Source of the DNA: Verrucomicrobiota bacterium
GTDB taxonomy: Bacteria; Verrucomicrobiota; Verrucomicrobiia; Limisphaerales; JADLHS01
Length of the DNA: 38,021 nucleotides
Assembly (NCBI GenBank): GCA_013140495.1
Contig: JABFSR010000146.1
Location: forward strand, 1-38,021
Direction: 5' to 3'
Part shown: positions 26,688 to 33,273 of the stretch, one piece after another
How positions within the stretch are numbered: the stretch's first letter is position 1
How the letters are laid out: each line of letters begins with the position of its first letter
Made by a program: the position numbers and the translations under genes
Notes under the pieces: generated by a model
What the model was told of the DNA's origin: nothing
Seen by the model: the letters and a program-made list of their open reading frames with translations, nothing else
Databases searched by the model: none

Positions 26688-26741
26688 AAATCGAATTGTG
26701 GTGCGTGGTGCGTGAAAATCTTTCGAGCGAAATTGCTAAAA

Positions 26742-27200
26742 TCAAAATGGAACGTCGTCGCTTTCGTGCGGGCTGTCGCCTTCGAGAGGTTCGGCAGCGG
26801 GCGCGGATGACGTGGCTGGGGCGGGGCGGCTGGGAGCAGGTGCGCCGCCGCCGGCGGAATCGCCGGGCTTGGAATCAATGAACGAAAAGCTTTCGAGCAC
26901 GACCTTGAGCTTGCTCTGCTTCTGCTTGGTATTTTTGTCTTCCCATGTGTCTTGCTTGAGGCGGCCTTCAACGAGAAATGGACGGCCTTTTTTCATGTAT
27001 TGCGCGATGACCTCGCCTTGACGTCCCCATGCGTCAATGTCAACGAAACTGACTTCTTCCTTCTTCTGGCCGTCTTCGCCTGTCCAACTGCGGCTGACAG
27101 CGAGTGTGAACCGCGCAACCGCCATACCCTTGGGCGTGTAACGCAACTCGGGATCGCGGGTGAGGTTCCCGGCGATGATGACTTTGTTGAAGCTGGCCAT
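26742..27200 (-). CDS. ssb: Single-stranded DNA-binding protein
   Basis: 152 residues. The OB fold (1-110) opens MASFNKVIIAGNLTRDPELRYTPKG and contains FVDIDAWGRQGEVIAQYMKKGRPFLVEGRL. A Pro/Ala/Gly-rich linker and the acidic tip SDDVPF follow; the tip is the partner-docking sequence of bacterial SSBs. It coats ssDNA in replication and repair. GGAG lies 10 nt before the ATG. It follows rpsF after 19 bp. The rpsF-ssb pairing is common in bacteria. Confidence 0.96.
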   Translation of the reverse strand: MASFNKVIIAGNLTRDPELRYTPKGMAVARFTLAVSRSWTGEDGQKKEEVSFVDIDAWGRQGEVIAQYMKKGRPFLVEGRLKQDTWEDKNTKQKQSKLKVVLESFSFIDSKPGDSAGGGAPAPSRPAPATSSAPAAEPLEGDSPHESDDVPF

Positions 27201-27219
27201 GGGACGCTGCTCCTGAAAA

Positions 27220-27537
27220 TTACTTCGTGACTGTTGTGGTGGTTTTCAGTTCCGGCGACTCGGTGAAAATGACACGGAATACGTCGTCGCTCAGGTTGAA
27301 CTTGGTGCGGAGCGCGCTTACGGACGCGGGATCGGTGGTGAATATCACGTTCGCGTAATAACCCGCTGCGTGGCGCTTGTCGGCGACGCGTGCGAAAGGC
27401 TTGCGCTCCATCTTCTGGACCGTTTCAACCTTGCCGCCCGCCGTGGTGATGTCGGCAGAAATCTTGTCGAGGGCATCCTTGATGCCATCTTCCTTGCCTG
27501 CTGTGTTCAAAATGAACAAACCTTCGTATCGTTTCAC
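27220..27537 (-). CDS. rpsF: 30S ribosomal protein S6
   Basis: 105 residues. KRYEGLFILNTAGKEDGIKDALDKI opens the family beta-alpha-beta fold; KMERKPFARVADKRHAAGYYANVIFTT is the S6 core. The start is GTG at 27537, overlapping the TGA of pth (GTGA), so translation is coupled to pth. S6 binds 16S rRNA together with S18, whose gene is not in this cluster. Confidence 0.95.
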   Translation of the reverse strand: MKRYEGLFILNTAGKEDGIKDALDKISADITTAGGKVETVQKMERKPFARVADKRHAAGYYANVIFTTDPASVSALRTKFNLSDDVFRVIFTESPELKTTTTVTK

Positions 27538-28142
27538 TGCTTCTTTCCTTCGTTGGTGGAGTCTTCAATGACTCCGTTAAACTGGCTCATTGCTTTCTGC
27601 AATCCGTGCGCGATCCAGCATTCAATCTGATCCGCCGCACGTGCCAAAATCTTTTCCATCATCGCCATCTCGCCCGCGCCCAATCGTCCGAGCACGTGAC
27701 CGGTAATCTCCCGCAAGCCGTCCTTGCGTCCGATGCCGATGCGCAACCGCGCAAAATCTTTCGAGCTCAGATGAGCCGCGATGGATTCCAATCCATGATG
27801 CCCGCCGCTGCCACCACCGGGCCGCAACCGGATTTCGCCAAACGGCAGGTCCGCGTCGTCCACAGCCACCACCAGCTTCGTGACGGGCGTCTGATAAAAC
27901 TTCATCAACGCTCCGACCGCTTCGCCGCTGGCGTTCATGAACGTCTGCGGCTCGCACAAAACCAACCGCGCGCCGCTCCGTTCTGTCCGTGCAATCTGCG
28001 ACTGAAACTTTTTTTCCGCACGCCACGCGGCTTTCCACCGTTTTGCCAGCAACTCCACCAGCATGAACCCGGCGTTGTGCCGCGTGCGGGCGTATTCCGC
28101 GCCCGGATTTCCCAAGCCCACGATGATCCGCAAATCGTCCAT
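27534..28142 (-). CDS. pth: Peptidyl-tRNA hydrolase
   Basis: 202 residues from the ATG at 28142 (MDDLRIIVGLGNPGAEYARTRHNAGFMLV). The frame opens nine codons earlier, but the family starts at this point. The catalytic histidine is in RHNAGF. CEPQTFMNASGEAVGALMKFY and VAVDDADLPFGEIRLRPGGGSGGHHGLESI carry the conserved asparagine and aspartate. It recycles peptidyl-tRNAs released by stalled ribosomes. It sits 30 bp after rplY and overlaps rpsF by 4 bp. The final ~15 residues are hydrophilic and variable. Confidence 0.95.
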   Translation of the reverse strand: MDDLRIIVGLGNPGAEYARTRHNAGFMLVELLAKRWKAAWRAEKKFQSQIARTERSGARLVLCEPQTFMNASGEAVGALMKFYQTPVTKLVVAVDDADLPFGEIRLRPGGGSGGHHGLESIAAHLSSKDFARLRIGIGRKDGLREITGHVLGRLGAGEMAMMEKILARAADQIECWIAHGLQKAMSQFNGVIEDSTNEGKKQ

Positions 28143-28172
28143 GCGCGGGGCAGGGGCAACGTGCCCCAATGA

Positions 28173-28925
28173 TTACTTCTTGCCGGCAGGCGCAGCAGCC
28201 TTCTTGTCGCCCGCAGGGGCTGCGGCTTTCGCGTCGCCTTTCGCAGGAGCGGCCTTGTCGCCAGCCTTGGCAGGAGCAGCGCCTTCCGCGCCTTCTTCCT
28301 TTTTCTCCTTCGTCATTTCGACATCTCCAGCAGCGGCTGGAGCGGCTTCCGCAACAACTTCTTCCTCGGCGCGAGGTGCCTTCACAGAAACGACGGTGGT
28401 CTTCTTGTCGCCGAGAATCTCGACGCCCGCAGGCGCTTTGATCTCGCCAAGGTGAATGGATTTGTTGAGTTCGAGCGCGGTCACATCAACAATGAGTTGC
28501 TCGGGCAGGTCTTTCGGAAGCGCGCGAACTTTGAGCTTGTGCAAAACGTGTTCGAGAATGCCGCCGCCGGTCTTGACGCCGACGGCCTCGCCGGTGGTTT
28601 CAACTGGCACCATGACGGTGACTTTTTCCGTGGCGGAGACCTCGTGAAAATCCACATGCAGCACTTTGCCGTTCAACGGATGGTGCTGAATTTCCTGCAC
28701 GAGCGCCAGGTGGCTGGCCTTGTCCACGGCGAGATCCACGAGAATGTTGTCCGAGGCCGTGTGGTGGATGAGGTCCTCGAGTTCCTTGGAGAGCAGTTCA
28801 AGATTGCGGGGCTTGGACGCGCCGCCGTAAATCACGGCGGGCACGCGGCTGTTGCCGCGAAGTTTTTTGACTCCATCCCGGCGGTCGAGCGTGCGGGGAA
28901 ACGCGTTCAATGGTACTGATTTCAT
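28173..28925 (-). CDS. rplY: 50S ribosomal protein L25/CTC family with long low-complexity tail
   Basis: 250 residues. The N-terminal L25 domain (about 1-95) has RVPAVIYGG and DLAVDKASHLALVQEIQHHPLNGKVLHVDFHEV, binding 5S rRNA. The C-terminal TL5/CTC beta domain (about 96-185) has VMVPVETTGEAVGVKTGGGILEHVLHKLKVRALPKDLPEQLIVDVT. The last ~60 residues are Ala/Lys/Pro/Glu-rich (for example KAGDKAAPAKGDAKAAAP) and unlike ordinary CTC proteins. The order prs-rplY-pth matches the common bacterial arrangement. Confidence 0.95.
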   Translation of the reverse strand: MKSVPLNAFPRTLDRRDGVKKLRGNSRVPAVIYGGASKPRNLELLSKELEDLIHHTASDNILVDLAVDKASHLALVQEIQHHPLNGKVLHVDFHEVSATEKVTVMVPVETTGEAVGVKTGGGILEHVLHKLKVRALPKDLPEQLIVDVTALELNKSIHLGEIKAPAGVEILGDKKTTVVSVKAPRAEEEVVAEAAPAAAGDVEMTKEKKEEGAEGAAPAKAGDKAAPAKGDAKAAAPAGDKKAAAPAGKK

Positions 28926-28948
28926 CGTAAATTTTTCTTTTGTGACGC

Positions 28949-29893
28949 CTAACTGGTGCGTGCGCCTTTGAATTCAAACAGCGAATTCACCGACGAATTG
29001 CTCTGGATCCGTTTGATCGCCTCACCCAGCAAACCGGCCACTGTCAGCGTCGTTATCTTTATGCCCCGGATTTGCGGGCGGGAGACGGTATCAGTTGTGA
29101 TCAGTTCGTCAATCTTCGATTTTCGCAATCTTTCGATACCCGTGGTGCTCAGGATTGCGTGGGAGACGCAGGCGATGATCTGTTTTGCACCCTTCTTTTT
29201 AAGGAGTTCCGCTGCCTGCGTAAGCGTGCCTGCCGTCTCGGTAAGGTCGTCCACGAGCAGCACATTTTTTCCGCGCACCTCGCCAATAACGCCCATGGAT
29301 TCAACTTCCGTGGCGCTCTTGCGGCGTTTTGCCACAATGGCCAGGCTGGCATCGAGGGTTTGCGAATAGGCGTAGGCCATTTTCAATCCGCCGACATCAG
29401 GGCTTACTACGACGAGGTCGCCGAGTTTTTTCTTTCGCAGATATTCATACATTACAGGTGCCGCGTAGAGATGATCCACGGGGATGTCAAAGAAGCCCTG
29501 AATTTGTTGAGCGTGCAAATCCATGGTGAGAATGCGATTTGCTCCTGCAGCAACGAGCAGATTGGCGACAAGCTTCGCAGTAATCGGGACGCGGGGTTGA
29601 TCCTTGCGATCCTGCCGGGCGTAACCGTAGAGCGGGAGCACCGCAGTGATGCGGGCCGCACTTGCGCGTCGCAACGCATCCATCATGATGAACAATTCCA
29701 TCAAGTTGTGATTGGTGGGCGGTGACGTGGGTTGGACGACGAAGACCTCCTCGCCGCGCACGTTCTCGTCAATCTTCACAAACGTCTCGCCATCGGGGAA
29801 CGGCTTGACGGTACACTTTCCGAGTTTGATTCCGATGTAATCGCAGATGGCGTTGGCCAGCGGCAGATTGGCGTTTCCACTAAATACTTTCAC
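28949..29893 (-). CDS. prs: Ribose-phosphate pyrophosphokinase (PRPP synthetase)
   Basis: 314 residues, normal length. It makes PRPP from ribose 5-phosphate and ATP for nucleotide, histidine and tryptophan synthesis. ATP-binding region: PLYGYARQDRKDQPRVPI. Catalytic loop and Mg site: LTMDLHAQQIQGFFDIPVDHL and VVSPDVGGLKMA. PRPP loop: VLLVDDLTETAGTLTQAA. The start is GTG at 29893 (KVFSGNANLPLA); no in-frame ATG lies close by. It is first in the cluster ending at rplI, 23 bp before rplY. Confidence 0.96.
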   Translation of the reverse strand: MKVFSGNANLPLANAICDYIGIKLGKCTVKPFPDGETFVKIDENVRGEEVFVVQPTSPPTNHNLMELFIMMDALRRASAARITAVLPLYGYARQDRKDQPRVPITAKLVANLLVAAGANRILTMDLHAQQIQGFFDIPVDHLYAAPVMYEYLRKKKLGDLVVVSPDVGGLKMAYAYSQTLDASLAIVAKRRKSATEVESMGVIGEVRGKNVLLVDDLTETAGTLTQAAELLKKKGAKQIIACVSHAILSTTGIERLRKSKIDELITTDTVSRPQIRGIKITTLTVAGLLGEAIKRIQSNSSVNSLFEFKGARTS

Positions 29894-29918
29894 AGGGCAA
29901 TGAGGTTCGGGTTTGGAA

Positions 29919-29945
29919 TAAAAAATCGCCCGTCAAACCGGGCGA
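29919..29945 (-). terminator. Rho-independent terminator of the exported-protein gene 30031-31419
   Basis: A 7-bp GC-rich stem (29926-29932 with 29939-29945; tcgcccg/cgggcga) with a 6-nt loop. On the minus strand it is followed by attttttatt. It ends the transcript from the gene at 30031 just before prs, so prs needs its own promoter within about 30 bp of this point or is read through. Confidence 0.8.
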
Positions 29946-30030
29946 AAATCAGGAGCAGACTTTATCAATGAATGAATGATGTGCAAGACGTATTTGCCCT
30001 CCTGCAAAACGCGAATGTTTTATCTGCCTG

Positions 30031-31419
30031 TTATTGGTATCCGGGAACGAGATAAGTCTGGCCGTTGGTGCCGATAATGGGAATCCACGCCTTGACGACA
30101 ACTGCATCCAAAGGCGCATCGTTGGTTCTCATTGAGATTGTGTGGTTGGTGAATCCAACACCGTTGATTACAGACCCGGCACTGCTTATGATTGCAATGT
30201 TGCTTTGGCCTGTCTGGTTTGTGACGAAAAAATTGTTGAAGGCATTGAATCCCCACTTTCCACCTTCAAATATGATGTTTGTTGCCTGGGTCATCTGCCA
30301 TCCACCAAGTTCATTTGATAATCTTGGAGGCAATGACCAGTAAGCTCGAAGCGTGGCCGCTCCCACGCTTGACCCCGATTCCGACCAATAAACCGTGGAC
30401 TCGTCCGGATAGACTGATTGCAAACCGACCCAGCAGTAATAGTTGTTTGTGTTGTGGGAGCGCAGCGCAAATATATGCGAACGCTGCTTCTGCCACCAAT
30501 GACCAAATCCATAAGTGTCCGGACCGTCAACCTCCGTGCCCGGAATTGTTCCCGCTGACATTTCCAGCATCTGGTCAAGGCGATGGTCATCACCGATGCG
30601 AATCTGGCCGAAGTTACCCACATGTTCAAATCCCATGCTCCCGTTGCCTCGGAGAAGAAACGCATAATCAGTCGCTCCATCTCCGAGACGAAGATAGCTA
30701 CCACCCCAAGCAAGACCGTTGTCCGGCCCTCCCCACGCGGATGGCGCAAACGCAAGTTGCCCGGAGCGATACATCAGATAGTTTGTGGACCCTGGATAAT
30801 AATTCAACGCAAGCATCTGCGCGTCTTGCGCCTGATAAATTGTGCTGACAAAATTCGAGGCGGTCATGGTGTTTGAACTCGAAATGCTCTCAGTATTTAT
30901 GATTGGCCTCGTCTCATTGGTTCTCACAAACGCAAGCCCTGTGATGTTGGAGCCATCACCGCTGAACGTGCCGCTGAAATTCACGCCGCTCGCGCCATTG
31001 GTCACCAGTGTGGCGGGCAGTTGCGCCAGCGGGATCGTGCCGGTCACCGCGCCCGCCGTCATGGCGTAGGGCATGGGTGTAATTTTCTGCCGGGGTGAGA
31101 GCGTGCTGAACGCCTCGCCGCCGTTGGTGCGTACGCCGATCTCCAGCCAGCGATCCGCGCCGGGAAAGTTCGTGCCGAAATCCAGCGTGACGGTAAACAA
31201 GCCATTGGTCACCTCGACCGGCGTGTTCGTGATTGTGCTGCCAACCTGACCCGCGCCGTTGCTGGCATCGAAGAGCGCGAAGGTCAAATCGTAGTTGCCG
31301 TTGGCGGCGTTGCCGTCGGAGTTCAGCCGACCTTGATAGGTGAACGCTGTGTCTTGGGCGTGGAGGGTTGAGAGGAATGTCAACGCTGCTGCGAAGGATG
31401 CGAACAGTTTGGTTTTCAT
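30031..31419 (-). CDS. Exported FTYQGRL-type protein with tail-fibre-like segment
   Basis: 462 residues. A signal peptide (1-21, ending LSTLHAQ) is followed by the domain DTAFTYQGRL to LSPRQKITPMPYAM (about 23-120). This domain is frequent in exported proteins of Verrucomicrobiota and neighbours. Residues about 125-160 (IPLAQLPATLV, VNFSGTFSGDGSNITGL) resemble the repeated beta-structured segments of phage-tail-fibre-like and trimeric surface proteins. The rest is Asn/Gly/Tyr-rich and ends in VVVKAWIPIIGTNGQTYLVPGY, without catalytic motifs. I infer a secreted or cell-surface structural or binding protein. It is a single gene with its own promoter (31514) and terminator (29919). Confidence 0.8.
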   Translation of the reverse strand: MKTKLFASFAAALTFLSTLHAQDTAFTYQGRLNSDGNAANGNYDLTFALFDASNGAGQVGSTITNTPVEVTNGLFTVTLDFGTNFPGADRWLEIGVRTNGGEAFSTLSPRQKITPMPYAMTAGAVTGTIPLAQLPATLVTNGASGVNFSGTFSGDGSNITGLAFVRTNETRPIINTESISSSNTMTASNFVSTIYQAQDAQMLALNYYPGSTNYLMYRSGQLAFAPSAWGGPDNGLAWGGSYLRLGDGATDYAFLLRGNGSMGFEHVGNFGQIRIGDDHRLDQMLEMSAGTIPGTEVDGPDTYGFGHWWQKQRSHIFALRSHNTNNYYCWVGLQSVYPDESTVYWSESGSSVGAATLRAYWSLPPRLSNELGGWQMTQATNIIFEGGKWGFNAFNNFFVTNQTGQSNIAIISSAGSVINGVGFTNHTISMRTNDAPLDAVVVKAWIPIIGTNGQTYLVPGYQ

Positions 31420-31768
31420 AGTTCAGTCAGGCGCGAGTCCACCAAGCCAAGAACCAGTGTCGCCATGTTTCTCGATTCACGATCATCGAACCAGAATTGG
31501 CCGGGACAAATTATTGTTACCTCATAAAGCGATAAATGACAAAAGGATATTGGGCGGTCCCGCGCCAGCCTGACGACAACCAACTTTCATCGCTTCGCTC
31601 GTAATTACTCTCCCTGCGTCGAATCGTAACCAGGGTGAGCCGGGAACTCAGATTGCAAAATTCAACCGGCCGGCTCGAAGACCAGCACTCCAGGTATGAC
31701 TTGAACGACCGCTAAAACTTCGTGGGCAACGTAGCGGTAGCCGTAATGGGATTTGCCACGTCGCTGGA
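31420..31768. other. Intergenic region, 349 bp
   Basis: It lies between the EamA gene and the exported FTYQGRL protein, both on the minus strand. The right part should be the 3' flank of the EamA gene. The left part holds a good candidate promoter at 31514-31542 and an ~85-nt leader. A short open minus-strand stretch at 31662-31750 reads like protein (AHEVLAVVQVIPGVLVFEPAG) but has no start codon of its own; it may be chance or a remnant. I see no terminator, tRNA or repeat. Confidence 0.5.
31514..31542 (-). promoter_or_regulatory. Candidate sigma-70 promoter for the exported protein gene
   Basis: On the minus strand TTGTCA (31542-31537) and TAACAA (31519-31514) are separated by exactly 17 bp, the best spacing for sigma-70. 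It would give an 80-90-nt leader ahead of the ATG at 31419. By eye only. Confidence 0.5.
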
Positions 31769-32680
31769 CTAATGGGCTTTTGGGTTGTCTGCGCGCACTG
31801 CCGTTTGTCCCAGCACAACGCCCGTAGCAATCAAAACCATCGCAATCCAGAATGTTTGCGTCACCGGCTCGTCGAGACAGAAGTGAGCCCAGGTCATCGT
31901 ACTCAGCGGAATCAGATTGTTGAACATCAACACCTGGCTCGTCTGCCAGTGTCTCAGCGCGTGGGTCCACAGCGCGAAAGCAATCACTCCACCCGCCACA
32001 ACGCAATACGCCTGTACACCAAGTTGCAGTGGCGTTGCGGAAATTCCTTTCGTGGCCAATTCGACCGCACCCACGGGAAGCAAAATTGTTCCCGCACGCC
32101 ACATTGTGTGTGCTGTGATTTCGATTGCGCCAAGGCCGGACGACAACGCGCGGCATTGGCGACCGTAGTTCGTCCACAGCACACTCGCACCGAGGCCGAG
32201 CAGTTCGCCCGGGAGACTCGTGTGTGAGTTGTGAAGCGCGGGCCATAACAACACGAATACTCCGCCAAGCGCCAGCAGTGCGGCCAGTAACCGTTGTCGC
32301 ACACGCTCCACACGACCATTCGCGCCCTCCCACAACAAAGCCCAGACCGGGGACGCACCAAGATACAGCGCGACGTGTGACGCGGATGTAAAAACCAGTG
32401 CGCCGTTAAATGTGACGATGTATGCCGCGAGACTGAGTCCGCCGCGCCACCATAATCGCCTTCGTGCATCAGGAGTGATCGGATGAAAGGTGCCGAGCCA
32501 GGAGGTCCATCGGATTGTGGCAAGCAGTAAAAGACCGGCGCAGAGGAATCGGGTTCCGCCGGTGAACACGGGCGGCCATGACTGCACGAGCCATCTCGTT
32601 CCGGCGTTGTTGCCACCCCAGAGCGCTATCGCGAACACGAGGCCCGCTCCGAGCGCGGCGTTGGATTTTCCAGTCAGCAC
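31769..32680 (-). CDS. EamA/DMT-superfamily transporter
   Basis: 303 residues from a GTG at 32680, with about ten hydrophobic helices, the standard EamA two-times-five layout. The first repeat opens GLVFAIALWGGNNAGTRWLVQSWPPVFTGGTRFL; the second contains LGASVLWTNYGRQCR and FMFNNLIPLSTMTWAHF-like VLMFNNLIPLSTMTW. ASHVALYLGASPVWALLW is the typical end of repeat one. These carriers export or import amino acids, nucleotides or drugs; the substrate is unreadable. The frame stays open through the tRNA-Ala gene to 32896, but a protein start inside or beyond the tRNA is implausible, so I use the GTG 76 bp past the tRNA. No clear Shine-Dalgarno. Confidence 0.85.
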   Translation of the reverse strand: MLTGKSNAALGAGLVFAIALWGGNNAGTRWLVQSWPPVFTGGTRFLCAGLLLLATIRWTSWLGTFHPITPDARRRLWWRGGLSLAAYIVTFNGALVFTSASHVALYLGASPVWALLWEGANGRVERVRQRLLAALLALGGVFVLLWPALHNSHTSLPGELLGLGASVLWTNYGRQCRALSSGLGAIEITAHTMWRAGTILLPVGAVELATKGISATPLQLGVQAYCVVAGGVIAFALWTHALRHWQTSQVLMFNNLIPLSTMTWAHFCLDEPVTQTFWIAMVLIATGVVLGQTAVRADNPKAH

Positions 32681-32756
32681 GTGGACGATCAGCGATTTGA
32701 AACGGAATGTTGTGTTGAATGCCAGCCTTCGTACCGGCCATTGAGGATGCTTTGAA

Positions 32757-32832
32757 TGGTGGAGCCGACAGGGTTCGAACCTGCGACCCCCACAATGCCA
32801 TTGTGGTGCTCTACCAACTGAGCTACGACCCC
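32757..32832 (-). tRNA. tRNA-Ala (anticodon GGC), CCA encoded
   Basis: A complete cloverleaf on the minus strand. The 7-bp acceptor stem (ggggtcg/cggctcc) includes G3-U70, the alanine identity pair. The D arm has gctcagttggtagagc, and the anticodon stem ccaca/tgtgg carries loop atggcat with anticodon GGC. The T arm has ttcgaac. The 3' CCA is encoded (32759-32757). The anticodon reads GCC and GCU codons. Confidence 0.95.
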
Positions 32833-33273
32833 TACCAAAAAGCGAGGTCAGTCTAATTGGCGGCGATTTGAAGTCAAAACGTTTCTCCTGCTGCAAAATG
32901 GTTTCGCAGTTTCAGGCTGCTGTTCGGAGGTTGGTAATGGAGTCGTTGACCGTCTTCCCGCCATTCTGGATTCTTTCCATGAACCGTCGTTTTTTCAGAC
33001 CAGTATTTGCCCCGGGAGCCGCGCAACGATTGTTGATATTCGGGACAAGGTTTGTCTTTGGGATTCCCCGGGGGGCGTATCCAACGCATGGTGTTTCTAC
33101 ACGGCGCGGATAAACACTCATAATTCATGGTCTTGCCACGATATTGCCGTAAGGACCGTTCGTTCTCGTTGCGGGGAATTCGTACATGGAATTCTTTTCC
33201 GTGCTGTGATTCGAGTTGGCAATGGAATTGCGAGTGAATTCAGTCGATGTGTCGTAAAGGAGTTATTCGTCGG
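32833..33273. other. Intergenic region between tRNA-Ala and the repeat protein gene
   Basis: It contains the tRNA promoter at its left end and the leader of the repeat-protein gene at its right end. Between them small open frames exist on both strands (for example 32874-33128 minus), but none has a ribosome-binding site, recognisable domain or convincing codon use. GAATT(C) occurs at 33176, 33189, 33225 and 33236, with spacings of 13 and 11 within the two pairs. No terminator or RNA gene was seen in the middle part. Confidence 0.5.
32850..32877 (-). promoter_or_regulatory. Promoter of tRNA-Ala
   Basis: Minus strand TTGACT (32877-32872) and TAGACT (32855-32850) are 16 bp apart, a near-consensus sigma-70 promoter. 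Its predicted start (about 32843) lies some 10 nt before the tRNA 5' end, as expected for a stable RNA gene. Confidence 0.65.

Noticed and set aside
32681..32896. N-terminal extension of the EamA transporter through the tRNA-Ala gene
   Set aside because: The extension is the translation of the tRNA and its promoter, and transporters of this family start just before the first helix. The frame is open by chance.
32874..33128. 84-codon minus-strand ORF between tRNA-Ala and the repeat protein gene
   Set aside because: No ribosome-binding site, no recognised domain, and its end overlaps the tRNA promoter.
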